DNA from: Amycolatopsis nalaikhensis
GTDB taxonomy: Bacteria; Actinomycetota; Actinomycetes; Mycobacteriales; Pseudonocardiaceae
Direction of reading: 5' to 3'
DNA: 64,000 nucleotides
NCBI RefSeq assembly: GCF_030264295.1
Contig: NZ_CP127173.1
Location: 565,501 to 629,500, forward strand
Positions 24,984 through 33,453 of the stretch are shown here, one piece after another. How positions within the stretch are numbered: the first letter of the stretch is position 1; the number at the start of each line of letters is the position of its first letter. The notes beneath the pieces are model-generated. The model saw only the letters and a list, made by a program, of their open reading frames with translations, searched no databases and was not told the origin of the DNA. The position numbers and the translations under genes are program-made.

Positions 24984-25029
24984 CTCGTGAGTGGAAAACA
25001 GTGTTAGAACACTGTTTTCCACTCACGAG
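24984..25029. terminator. Bidirectional hairpin of the CTCGTGAGTG family
   Basis: The arm CTCGTGAGTGGAAAACAGTG (24984-25003) and its perfect reverse complement (25010-25029) surround a TTAGAA loop. The hairpin separates convergent genes and includes the stop codon of the minus-strand gene at 25023-25025. It shares its outer ten bases and its loop (inverted) with the palindrome interrupted by the IS30 element. Confidence 0.85.
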
Positions 25030-25328
25030 CCGTCGCGGAGGTGGGCTTCGACGCGGTCCACCTTGGCCTCGAGCTGGCCGGTGAAACCGGGCCGGATGTC
25101 CGCTTTCAGGACCAGGCCGACGCGGGCCGAGCCCTCCCCCGCGGCCTCGACCGCGCGCTTGACGACGTCCATGACTTCGTCCCACTCGCCCTCGATGTTG
25201 GTGAACATGGCGTTGGTGGAGTTGGGCAGCCCGGAGTCGCGGACCACCTTCACCGCCCGGGAGACGGCTTCGCTCACCCCGCCGTCGGGGTCCCCGCCGG
25301 ACGGGCTGACGCTGAACGCGACGATCAT
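25023..25328 (-). CDS. MTH1187-family thiamine-binding protein (DUF77)
   Basis: This 101-residue protein starts at ATG 25328 (MIVAFSVSPSGG). It carries VSEAVSRAVKVVRDSGLP and NAMFTNIEGEWDEVMDVVKR, matching the ferredoxin-like MTH1187/YkoF family, some of whose members bind thiamine or hydroxymethylpyrimidine. It is cytoplasmic with no neighbouring thiamine genes. Its last codons overlap the terminator hairpin. It diverges from the MarR regulator. Confidence 0.88.
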   Translation of the reverse strand: MIVAFSVSPSGGDPDGGVSEAVSRAVKVVRDSGLPNSTNAMFTNIEGEWDEVMDVVKRAVEAAGEGSARVGLVLKADIRPGFTGQLEAKVDRVEAHLRDGS

Positions 25329-25406
25329 GCTCGGAAGTCCCTTCTTCGGTGTTCTTTCCGCCGGTCGTGCGACACCCGCCGGTACCCGCTGGTAACTTCG
25401 CGTGTC

Positions 25407-25907
25407 ATGAACCGTCCGCTGCCGTTCGACCCGATCGCCCGCGCGGCACAGCTGTGGGAGGACCGGATCGGGCCCTCCGGCACCATGGCCGCGGTGACCG
25501 GCGTGATGCGCGTCCAGCAGATCATCCAGTCCGCGGTGGACGGCGCGCTCAAGCCGCACGGCCTGACCTTCGCCCGGTACGAAGCGCTGGTGCTGCTCAC
25601 CTTCGCCCGCAGCGCCAGCCTGCCGATGCGGGTGATGGGCGAGCGGCTCCAGCTGCACCCCACCAGTGTCACCAACATAGTCGACCGGCTGGAGCGCGAC
25701 GGGCTCGTCAAGCGCGTCCCCCACCCGACCGACCGCCGCACGACGCTCGTCGAGATCACCAACGAGGGCCGCAAGCGCCGCGAGGTGGCCACCGAGGCCG
25801 TGACGGAGATCGACTTCGGGCTCAACGGCCTCACCGACCGGCAGACCGAGCAGCTGACGGACCTGCTGACGAAGGTGCGCCGCGCCGCCGGGGACTTCAC
25901 CGAATAG
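25407..25907 (+). CDS. MarR-family transcriptional regulator
   Basis: This 166-residue protein starts at ATG 25407. The winged helix is evident: LTFARYEALVLLTFA, LPMRVMGERLQLHPTSVTNI, VDRLERDGLVKRVPHPTDRR and TTLVEITNEGRKRR. Flanking helices form the dimer interface. It diverges from the thiamine-binding-type gene with 78 bases between starts. The ligand and targets are unknown. Confidence 0.93.
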   Translation: MNRPLPFDPIARAAQLWEDRIGPSGTMAAVTGVMRVQQIIQSAVDGALKPHGLTFARYEALVLLTFARSASLPMRVMGERLQLHPTSVTNIVDRLERDGLVKRVPHPTDRRTTLVEITNEGRKRREVATEAVTEIDFGLNGLTDRQTEQLTDLLTKVRRAAGDFTE

Positions 25908-25910
25908 CGG

Positions 25911-25941
25911 AAAGGCCCGCGCTCGTCGAGCGCGGGCCTTT
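25911..25941. terminator. Bidirectional terminator hairpin
   Basis: AAAGGCCCGCGCTCG and its exact reverse complement flank a single T, forming a 15-bp stem with A/T ends on both sides. It lies between the convergent MarR and DUF3817 stops. Confidence 0.88.
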
Positions 25942-25955
25942 CTCGTGCACCGGGA

Positions 25956-26321
25956 TCAGGCGGCGACGGGTTCCTCGACCTGGAACAGGCCGACACCGCC
26001 GTGGGACAGCCGCTGCGGGCCGTCGAGCTTGCCGTTGCGCAGCGCCCACTTCTCGAACAGCCACGTGAACAGCGGCGGGACGCTGGCGAGCAGCGCGAGG
26101 ACCAGCGTCTTCGGGCGCCAGCCGAGCGGCTTCGCCACGGACAGGGAGACGACCACGTAGAGGACGAAGATCACGCCGTGCACCATGCCGATGACGGGCA
26201 CGCCGCCCTCGCCGGCGGAGTGGACGACGTACTTGAGGAACATCCCGACCAGCAGCGCTGCCCAGGACAGGGCTTCGGCTACTGCGGCCACGCGGAACAC
26301 GAGAGCGGCCTTGCTGGACAC
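25956..26321 (-). CDS. DUF3817 small membrane protein
   Basis: This 121-residue protein starts at GTG 26321, preceded by AGGAGG at ideal spacing. It has three to four membrane helices (ALVFRVAAVAEALSWAALLV, VIGMVHGVIFVLYVVVSLS, TLVLALLASVPPLFTWLFEK). The EALSW and GMVHG motifs are hallmarks of DUF3817, a family of unknown function common in actinobacteria, sometimes N-terminal to transporters. It is monocistronic, with hairpins on both sides. Confidence 0.9.
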   Translation of the reverse strand: MSSKAALVFRVAAVAEALSWAALLVGMFLKYVVHSAGEGGVPVIGMVHGVIFVLYVVVSLSVAKPLGWRPKTLVLALLASVPPLFTWLFEKWALRNGKLDGPQRLSHGGVGLFQVEEPVAA

Positions 26322-26483
26322 TGCTTCCTCCTGTGGGGTCTCACCACGTTGGTCTACACACACGAAAACGCCCGACGTACCGTCCAAGGCGGACTCGCCT
26401 TGTACGTCAACGGCATTGTCGGACGTGTTGGTACCAGTGTGAGGCGTGACGGCCCTCACGGGAACACCGGGGCCCGTGACGAT

Positions 26484-26527
26484 GCTCACGGCCGTGGTCC
26501 ACTGTGGTCTGGACCACGGCCGTGAGC
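26484..26527. terminator. Terminator of mannosidase operon, 18-bp stem
   Basis: The arms GCTCACGGCCGTGGTCCA (26484-26501) and TGGACCACGGCCGTGAGC (26510-26527) are perfect complements around an eight-base loop. The hairpin lies ten bases beyond the GH92 stop on the minus strand. The rest of 26322-26536 holds the DUF3817 promoter region and no other feature I recognise. Confidence 0.82.
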
Positions 26528-26536
26528 GTCCCTTGT

Positions 26537-28921
26537 CTACTCCGCGCAGGGCGATGCCGGGGCGGACGCGGGTGACGTGCCCCACGTCGCCGCGGCGGCG
26601 TCAGCGGTCAGGCCGAAGTCGAGCGTCGTGCCGCGCTTCAGCTGGTCCACGTTGACGTACACGCGGTCACTGGCCTGCGAACCGACCTTCAGGCCCGAGA
26701 CGTACTGCAGCTTCGAGCCGTCGGCGCCGGGCGCCTTGATCGTGATGTCCCGGCCGTTCTCCAGGTGCAGCACGGACTTCTCGAACCGCGGCGCGTTCAG
26801 CACGAAGTTCCCAGTCCCCGGGACGGCGGGGTAGAGCCCGAGCGCGCTGAAGACGTACCACGCCGACATGGTGCCGAGGTCGTCGTTGCCGGTGACGCCG
26901 TTGGGCGCGTTGGTGAACAGCGTGTGCGCCGCCCGCACCACCGTCGACGTCTTCGCCGGCTGCCCGGTGAGCGCGTACATCCACGGCGAGTGCAGGTCCG
27001 GCTCGTTGTTCGGGTTGTAGCGGAACTGGTCGTAGTAGTCGTACGGGCCGACGACCCAGTTCTCGCGGACCGCCGTCGCCGGGTTCTTCACCAGCTCGTC
27101 GTAGGCGAAGAAGTCGTCGAGGCGCTGGCCGGTCGCCGCCGGGCCGCCCATCCGCTCGACCAGGCCGGGCACGTCCTGCTGGACGAGCCACTGGTACTGC
27201 CAGGCCGTGCCCTCGTGGAAGCCGTCCTGGCTCTGCGGGCTGTAGGGCTTGTCCGCGGGCGAGAACCAGGCGCCGCCGAGGACCTTCGGCCGGAAGAAGC
27301 CGGTGAAGCCGCGGTCGGTCTGCGTTTCGTCCCACAGCGTCCGGTAGGTCCGGCCCTTCTCGGCCAGCGCCGCCGCGTCGTCCTTCTTCCCGAGCGCCGC
27401 GGCCATGACCGACAGCGAACAGTCACCGAGCGCGTACTCCAAGGTGGCCGACGCGCCGTGGTTCGGGTCGGTGTCCTGGCCCTTCTTCGGGAAGTTCGGG
27501 TCGTACTGGACGAACCCGTCCTTCTGGTAGCTCGCGTTGCCCGACCGGCCCTGGAACGGCGACGACGCGGGCGGGATCTGCGTCGAGTTCTGCAGCAGCG
27601 CCTGGTAGGCGTGCATCTCTTCACCGGACAGCGCGCCGAAGCGCCAGAGGTCCACGAGGAACGGCGTCACCGGGTCGCCGGTCATCGTGTTCGTCTCCTG
27701 GCTCGCGTACGCCCACCGCGGCAGCCAGCCGCCCTGGTCGTGGATGGCCAGGATGCTCTTCGCGATGTCCTTGGCGCGGCTGGGCCGCAGCAGCGCCAGC
27801 AGCTGGTTCTGCGTGCGGTAGGTGTCCCACAGCGAGAAGAAGTCGTAGTACGTCCAGCCGACCGCGCGGTGGATCTTCTTGTCGAAGCCGTAGTAGCGGC
27901 CGTCGGCGTCGTTCGCCGTCAGCGGCTGCAGCAGCGCGTGGTAGAGCGAGGTGTAGAACACCGTGCGGTCGTCGGTCGAGCCACCCTTGATGTCCACAGA
28001 GGACAGCTCGCGCCGCCAGGTCTGCTGCACGGCGGCCTTGGCGGCGTCGAACGACCGGATGCGCTCGGCGGCCAGGTTGCCCCGGGCACCCTGCGCGTCC
28101 ACCTGGGAGATCGCCGTGGTGGCCGTGACCTGGTCCGGGTCGGCGAACGTCAGCCACGCGCCGCGCAGGCCCGCGCCGCCTTCGGAAGAGCGGCTGCCCG
28201 GCGTGCCGCCGGTGGGCGACCACGTGCCGAAGGCCTTGAACGGCTTGTCGAACTTCGTCGTGAAGTACGTCGTGTAGGCCTTGCCGCCGCAGAACGCCTG
28301 CGACCCCACGGTGCCTTCGACGGTCCGGTCGTCGATGACGCGGATGCTGCTGCCGGTGACCGGTTCCTTGTCGTTGGCCTGTCCGACGTTGACGAAGACG
28401 TTGGCGTCACCGGGTTTGGTGAAGGTGTACCGCTCGGCACCCGCGCGGGTCGCGGCGGTCGTCTCGACGTCGACACCGCCGTAGCCGGTGAGGTGGACCT
28501 TGTAGTAGCCGGGCTTCCCGATCTCGCCGTCGTGGGTGAACGGCGAGGCGTACAGCTTCTGATCGAAAGTGGCCGCCTTCGCCGTGTCGAACGCCTTGCC
28601 GGGCCCCACTTCCCCGGTGGTCGGCAGCGTCGAGACGAGACCGCCCTGCTCCCAGCAGCCCGCGCCGGACAGGAAGAAGTGCCCGAAGCCGCGGATCGCG
28701 GTGTCGGTGTAGCGGTACCCGGCGTAGTGCGAGGTGATCGGGCTGACCTGCGTCATCCCGAACGGCGCCGAAGCACCGGGGAACGTGTTGCCCTCATCCT
28801 GCGTGCCGATGAACGTGTTGACGGCGTCGAGGGCGTCCCCGCGGGCCGCGGCCGCGGCGGGGGTGACCCCCGTCGCGGCCGCGGCGAGCGTCAGGAAGCC
28901 CGCCAGGACTGTGCGTTTCAT
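26537..28921 (-). CDS. Secreted GH92 alpha-mannosidase
   Basis: This 794-residue protein starts at ATG 28921 behind AGGAG. A Sec signal peptide ends near AAAAARGD. The N-terminal GH92 beta-sandwich begins VNTFIGTQDEGNTFPGASAP, and the catalytic domain has FHEGTAWQYQW (general acid region). Its C-terminal part carries the near-invariant GNDDLGTMSAWYVFSALGLY (base region). GH92 enzymes are calcium-dependent exo-alpha-mannosidases acting on 1,2-, 1,3-, 1,4- or 1,6-linkages. It follows the larger GH92 gene by 17 bases, so both lie on one transcript opposite the LacI operon. Confidence 0.95.
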   Translation of the reverse strand: MKRTVLAGFLTLAAAATGVTPAAAAARGDALDAVNTFIGTQDEGNTFPGASAPFGMTQVSPITSHYAGYRYTDTAIRGFGHFFLSGAGCWEQGGLVSTLPTTGEVGPGKAFDTAKAATFDQKLYASPFTHDGEIGKPGYYKVHLTGYGGVDVETTAATRAGAERYTFTKPGDANVFVNVGQANDKEPVTGSSIRVIDDRTVEGTVGSQAFCGGKAYTTYFTTKFDKPFKAFGTWSPTGGTPGSRSSEGGAGLRGAWLTFADPDQVTATTAISQVDAQGARGNLAAERIRSFDAAKAAVQQTWRRELSSVDIKGGSTDDRTVFYTSLYHALLQPLTANDADGRYYGFDKKIHRAVGWTYYDFFSLWDTYRTQNQLLALLRPSRAKDIAKSILAIHDQGGWLPRWAYASQETNTMTGDPVTPFLVDLWRFGALSGEEMHAYQALLQNSTQIPPASSPFQGRSGNASYQKDGFVQYDPNFPKKGQDTDPNHGASATLEYALGDCSLSVMAAALGKKDDAAALAEKGRTYRTLWDETQTDRGFTGFFRPKVLGGAWFSPADKPYSPQSQDGFHEGTAWQYQWLVQQDVPGLVERMGGPAATGQRLDDFFAYDELVKNPATAVRENWVVGPYDYYDQFRYNPNNEPDLHSPWMYALTGQPAKTSTVVRAAHTLFTNAPNGVTGNDDLGTMSAWYVFSALGLYPAVPGTGNFVLNAPRFEKSVLHLENGRDITIKAPGADGSKLQYVSGLKVGSQASDRVYVNVDQLKRGTTLDFGLTADAAAATWGTSPASAPASPCAE

Positions 28922-28938
28922 GGAAGAGAACTCCTGGT

Positions 28939-31900
28939 TCAGGCTCCGATGGCGATCGCGAACACGTGGAGCGCGCCGCCGCTGACGTTCGACGGCAGCG
29001 TCACGCTGGCCACCGTCTTGCCCGCGTCCAGGGTGATCGGGTTGGTGCCGAACACCATGGTGCGGATCTGCTGCGGGTCACCGCCCGAAGCGTTGCGGTA
29101 CGGCGTGGACAGCACGATCCGGTTGCCGAACGCCGGCTGCGCGCCGCCGCCACCGAGGGTCCAGTCGGAGAACCCGATGGTGGCCGTCGACGTGCTGCCG
29201 TCGGTGTAGGTCACCGTCAGCGTGCCGGACGCGTTGCCGTTGGACGCCGACCCGAGCAGCGCGAGCCGCCCGGCCCCGGAGACGTTGACCGTCTGGCCGC
29301 CGGCGATCACGTTGTCCGGGTCCCCGGCCGGGAACGACGGCCAGGTGAACTTCAGCCCGTCGCTGGTGACCGTGGCGCCCGGGGCGGCCCCGGCCGCGGC
29401 GAGCGCGTCGGCCGAGTAGCTCCAGCCGCCGCCGTCGAAGTTCGCCGCGGCGGGCTTCGAGTCGGGCGAGATCCCGGCGTTGTTCACCGTGGCGAGCCAG
29501 CTGTTCGGCTGGGCCACGAGCACCGTCAGCACCGCCTGCGACGACGCCACGCCGGGCGCGGAGAACGTCACCGGGATGCGGCGGGCGCCGTCGGCCAGCC
29601 CCGCCGGGACCGAGACCGTCAGCTCCGCCTGGGCCTTGCCCGCGGCGGGCACCGCGATGCCGCCGGTCGCCGGGGTCAGGGTGATCCCGTCGGCGCTGCC
29701 CGCGGAGTACGTCCAGGTCCGGGCCGTGCCGGAGAGGTCCTGGACGCCCACCGAGACCTTCGCCGTCGAGCCCGCGGGGACCACCGCGCGAGCCGGGTTC
29801 GCGAAGGACAGACTCGGCTTCTCCTGGTCGCGGAAGGACGGCGGGGCGTCGGCCGCCGCGCTGCCCCACGCCGTCGGGGTCGCCGACAGCGCGAAGTCCA
29901 GGGTGCCGCCGGTCGAAACGAGCGCCTCCGGCATCCACGCCTTGGCGGCGTCCCCGCCGTTGACCTTCAGGCCCGCGACGTAGTCACCCGTGCCCGACGA
30001 GGAGACGGTGATCTTCTTGCCCGCGCCCGTGGTCAGCACGGCCTTCGGGAACAGCGGCGTGTTGAGCACGAACTCGGCGCGGCCCGGGATCTCCGGGTAG
30101 ATGCCGAGCGCGGCCCAGACGTACCAGGACGACATCTGGCCGAGGTCGTCGTTGCCGATCAGGCCTTCCGGACGCGGGTTGTACAGCTCGTTCATCGAGC
30201 GCCGGACGATCGACTGCGTCTTGGCCGGTGCCCCCGCGTAGGAGTACACCCAAGGCGCGTTCGAGTTCGGCTCGTTGCCCATGAACGCGTACGGCAGCTG
30301 CGTGCCCGCGTTCAGCTGCGTGAAGAAGGTGTCCAACCGTGACTGGACGGCGGTGTTGCCGCCGAACGCCGTGACGAGACCGCCCAGGTCGTAAGGCACC
30401 ATCCAGTCGTACTGCGCGCCGTTGCCCTCGACCCAGCCCTGCGAGCTGGCCGGGTTGTAGGTGCCGGCGAAGGAGCCGTCGGCGTTGCGCGGCTGCAGGT
30501 GACCGGTCCCCGGGTTGTAGAGGTTCTGCCAGTTCTGGGCCCGCTTCATGAACGTCGTGTACGTCGCGGAGTCGCCGAGCCGCTTGGCGAACTGGGCGAT
30601 GGCGAAGTCCGCGCTGGTGTACTCGAGCGTGTCCGCGCCGGCGCCCGGCACGTACCCGAGGTTCTGGTAGTCCTCGAGCCCCGGCCGCTCGGTGTAGCCC
30701 TGCGTCGGCTGGGTGGCGCCCTTGATCATGAGCAGCAACGCCTTCTGGGCGTCGAAGTCCCGCGCGCCGAACGCGTACGCGCTGGAAACGATGATGTGGT
30801 ACGGGTCGCCGTTCATCACGCCGGTGTAGTCGTTCGCGACCGTCCAGCGGTCCCACGAGCCGCCCTGCTCGGCGTAGGCCATCATCGACCGGACGATGTC
30901 CGACGTCTCGTGCGGCGCGATCGTCGCCAGCAGCGGGATCTCCGAGCGGTAGATGTCCCAGCCGGAGAAGTTCGTGTACATCGCGTGGCCCTTGTCGGCG
31001 GAGTGGATCCGCCCGTCGAAGCCGATGTACTGCCCGTTGACGTCGGAGAACACGTTCGGTTGGATCAGCGAGTGGTACAGCGAGGTGTAGAACGTCGTCA
31101 GGTGCTCGTCCGAGCCGCCGGTGACGGCGATCTTGCCGAGCTGGTCGTTCCACGCCTTCCGCGCGCCCGCCGCGACCGTGTCGAAGGACTTGCCGGTGTT
31201 CTCGGCCTTGAGGTTCGCCTTCGCCCCGTCGACGGACACAAAGGACAGTCCGACCTGGACGTTCACCTGCGCGCCGTTGAGGTTCGCGAAGGTGACGTAC
31301 CCGCCGCTGCCCGGCCCGGACACGGTGGTGTCCTGCTGCTTGGCCGTCATCGTGCGCGCGATCGACGCGTCGACGCCGTTGGGCTGCGCGACCTTCGCGT
31401 TGGCGCCGCCCGTTTCGGCGGCCTTGTTCGGCGTCACGGCGCCGTTCTTCCAGGTGCCGATCGACGCGAACGGCGTGTCGAACTTCGCCGAGAAGTAGAC
31501 GCGGTAGCTGTTCTGGGCCCCGCAGAAGCGGCCGCTCGTGGCCCAGCCGCTGATGGTGTCCTTGCCGATGGTGATCGACGCGTCGTCGGTGCCGTTGACC
31601 GAGCCGGAAGTGTTGACCAGCAACGTCGAGGAGGCGCCCGCCGGGTAGGTCAGCCGCGCGGAGCCGGTGCGCTGGGTCGCGCTCAGCTCGACCTTGGCGC
31701 CGCTGTCGAGGGTGACGTCGTAGGCGCCCGCCGTCGCGTGTTCGTTGGCGTGCGAGAACGTCGACGTGTAGTGCGCCGGGTCGGTCGCCGGGGAGGTCGT
31801 CACCTCACCGACGTACGGAATGAACGGAATGTCCTGGTAGGTCGAACAACCCGCGCCCGAGAGGTGCGTCAGGCTGAACCCGGTCAGGGCGTTGTCGTCG

Positions 31901-32169
31901 TAGAAGTAGCCGCCAGGCTGGGATTTCACCGTGTCCGGGCTCCACTGGACCATGCCGAACGGCACGACCGCACCCGGGAACGTGTTGCCGGCACCGCCCC
32001 CGGTGCCGTGGTCGGCGCCGCCGGGCCGGGTGCCCACGAAGGGGTTGACCCACTTCGCGAAGTCCGTCGTCGTGGCCGCCGCGGCGGGCACAGCGGGAGC
32101 CACCGCTGCCGTCACCGCCAGTGTCAAAAAGGTCAAACCGGCTCTGAAGCGCAATCGCGCCATGGCCAT
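28939..32169 (-). CDS. Secreted multidomain GH92 alpha-mannosidase
   Basis: This 1076-residue protein starts at ATG 32169 with GGAGAGG six bases before; ATG 32163 is in frame. A signal peptide ends near VPAAAATTT. The GH92 module (about 38-770) contains WVNPFVGTRPGG, GWVEGNGAQYDWMVPYDLGG and GNDDLGQMSSWYVWAALGIY. An Ig-like NEW3-type domain (about 785-890; VPAGSTAKVSVGVQDLSGTA) follows, then a C-terminal beta-rich domain (about 900-1076; VTVTYTDGSTSTATIGFSDW) that may bind carbohydrate. It probably trims mannans or high-mannose glycans outside the cell. A LacI-type operator lies 32 bases upstream. Confidence 0.95.
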   Translation of the reverse strand: MAMARLRFRAGLTFLTLAVTAAVAPAVPAAAATTTDFAKWVNPFVGTRPGGADHGTGGGAGNTFPGAVVPFGMVQWSPDTVKSQPGGYFYDDNALTGFSLTHLSGAGCSTYQDIPFIPYVGEVTTSPATDPAHYTSTFSHANEHATAGAYDVTLDSGAKVELSATQRTGSARLTYPAGASSTLLVNTSGSVNGTDDASITIGKDTISGWATSGRFCGAQNSYRVYFSAKFDTPFASIGTWKNGAVTPNKAAETGGANAKVAQPNGVDASIARTMTAKQQDTTVSGPGSGGYVTFANLNGAQVNVQVGLSFVSVDGAKANLKAENTGKSFDTVAAGARKAWNDQLGKIAVTGGSDEHLTTFYTSLYHSLIQPNVFSDVNGQYIGFDGRIHSADKGHAMYTNFSGWDIYRSEIPLLATIAPHETSDIVRSMMAYAEQGGSWDRWTVANDYTGVMNGDPYHIIVSSAYAFGARDFDAQKALLLMIKGATQPTQGYTERPGLEDYQNLGYVPGAGADTLEYTSADFAIAQFAKRLGDSATYTTFMKRAQNWQNLYNPGTGHLQPRNADGSFAGTYNPASSQGWVEGNGAQYDWMVPYDLGGLVTAFGGNTAVQSRLDTFFTQLNAGTQLPYAFMGNEPNSNAPWVYSYAGAPAKTQSIVRRSMNELYNPRPEGLIGNDDLGQMSSWYVWAALGIYPEIPGRAEFVLNTPLFPKAVLTTGAGKKITVSSSGTGDYVAGLKVNGGDAAKAWMPEALVSTGGTLDFALSATPTAWGSAAADAPPSFRDQEKPSLSFANPARAVVPAGSTAKVSVGVQDLSGTARTWTYSAGSADGITLTPATGGIAVPAAGKAQAELTVSVPAGLADGARRIPVTFSAPGVASSQAVLTVLVAQPNSWLATVNNAGISPDSKPAAANFDGGGWSYSADALAAAGAAPGATVTSDGLKFTWPSFPAGDPDNVIAGGQTVNVSGAGRLALLGSASNGNASGTLTVTYTDGSTSTATIGFSDWTLGGGGAQPAFGNRIVLSTPYRNASGGDPQQIRTMVFGTNPITLDAGKTVASVTLPSNVSGGALHVFAIAIGA

Positions 32170-32200
32170 CGCCTCTCCACCTCATCAGCGCGACCGAAAT

Positions 32201-32212
32201 GACAACCTTGTC
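32201..32212. promoter_or_regulatory. LacI-type operator before mannosidase operon
   Basis: GACAACCTTGTC lies 32-43 bases upstream of the GH92 start and differs by one base from the perfect palindrome GACAACGTTGTC at the LacI start. The CG-centred palindrome with AACG/CGTT halves is typical of LacI-family sites. Repression by the adjacent LacI protein is inferred. Confidence 0.7.
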
Positions 32213-32360
32213 GCGCAGTCGGTCGAACCGGGTCACCTTGGGCAGCGGTTCACCGGACCGTCAAGGGGTCTCGTCAAGACCTGTCCACTTCCGGACAGCG
32301 TGATCAGCCGTCTGCCCTACGCCGTCGGTAGCCGAATCGGCACAATCCACGCGCAAGGCG

Positions 32361-32414
32361 TTGACAAGCCACCGGGACTTGGCGTTCAATCCCGGTCACT
32401 ATGACAACGTTGTC
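32361..32414 (+). promoter_or_regulatory. Promoter and autoregulatory operator of lacI-type gene
   Basis: A -35-like TTGACA (32361-32366) and a -10-like TTCAAT (32385-32390) are separated by 18 bases. The predicted transcription start falls within about ten bases of ATG 32401, implying a leaderless or very short leader. A perfect 12-bp palindrome GACAACGTTGTC (32403-32414) overlaps codons 1-5, placing the repressor at the transcription start. Confidence 0.62.
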
Positions 32415-33453
32415 TCCACCCGGCCGGGACCGGGACGGCAGCACGCGCACCGCGAGCAGGCGGGCCACGATGAGCGACGTGGCCCGGCTGGCGGGCGTCA
32501 GCATCAAGACCGTCTCGCGCGTGGTCAACGACGAACCGGCGGTGCACCCGGACACCGCCGAGCGGGTCATGGCGGCCATCGAGCAGCTGGGGTTCCGGCG
32601 GAACCTGGGCGCGCGCAACCTGCGCCGCGGGTCGACCACCGGCACCATCGGGCTGATCGTCGAGGACGTCGGCAACCCCTTCTACTCCGAGCTGAACCGC
32701 GCGGTCGAGCGCATCGCGACGTCGTTCGGGCGCCAGGTGCTCACCGGCTCGTCCGAGGAGAACTCCGACCGCGAGCGCGAGCTCGTGCTGGAGTTCTGCG
32801 CGCGGCGGGTGGACGGCATCCTCGTCGTCCCGGCCGGCCTGCAGCACGGCTACCTGGTGCCGGAGATGCGCGCGGGCACGCCGGTGGTGTTCATCGACCG
32901 CCCGGCCGGCGACATCGTGGCCGACACGGTGCTGGTCGACAACCTCGGCGGCACCATCGAAGCCGTCACCCACCTGGCGAAACACGGCCACCGGCGGATC
33001 GCCTTCCTCGGGGACAGCCCGGACATCTTCACCGCGGCCGAGCGCCTGCGCGGCTTCCGCGAGGGCTGCGTCCGCAACGGCATCTCCTACGACGAGTCCC
33101 TCGTCTCGATGCGCACGCCGACGCAGGAGTACATCGGCGACGCCGTGAAGCGCCTGCTGGACGGCCCGGACGCGGCCACCGCGGTGATCGCGGGCAACAA
33201 CCGGGTCGCCGTGCACGTCCTGCGCGCGCTGGCCCACACCGAGCGCCGCCCGGCGATGGTCGGCTTCGACGACTTCGAGCTGGCGGACCTGCTCGACCCG
33301 CCGGTCACCGTCGTCGCGCACGACGTGAGCGCGCTCGGCCACGCCGCGGCCGAACTGCTCTTCGCGCGCGTCCAAGGAGATCAGTCCCCGCCCAGAAAGG
33401 TAGTCCTGCCCGTGCATCTCGTCGCCCGCGGTTCCGGTGAGGTCGCCCCGTGA
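32401..33453 (+). CDS. LacI-family transcriptional repressor of mannoside locus
   Basis: This 350-residue protein has the LacI headpiece MSDVARLAGVSIKTVSRVVN (residues 24-43) and hinge ARNLRRGSTTGTIGLIVEDV. The periplasmic-binding-like core includes VDGILVVPAG, TPVVFIDRPAGDIVADTVLV and GFDDFELADLLDPPVTVVAH. ATG 32401 has no Shine-Dalgarno and overlaps an operator; ATG 32470 is an alternative that would trim 23 residues. It heads the importer operon and overlaps the isomerase gene by four bases. The effector is probably a mannose-derived sugar. Confidence 0.93.
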   Translation: MTTLSPPGRDRDGSTRTASRRATMSDVARLAGVSIKTVSRVVNDEPAVHPDTAERVMAAIEQLGFRRNLGARNLRRGSTTGTIGLIVEDVGNPFYSELNRAVERIATSFGRQVLTGSSEENSDRERELVLEFCARRVDGILVVPAGLQHGYLVPEMRAGTPVVFIDRPAGDIVADTVLVDNLGGTIEAVTHLAKHGHRRIAFLGDSPDIFTAAERLRGFREGCVRNGISYDESLVSMRTPTQEYIGDAVKRLLDGPDAATAVIAGNNRVAVHVLRALAHTERRPAMVGFDDFELADLLDPPVTVVAHDVSALGHAAAELLFARVQGDQSPPRKVVLPVHLVARGSGEVAP

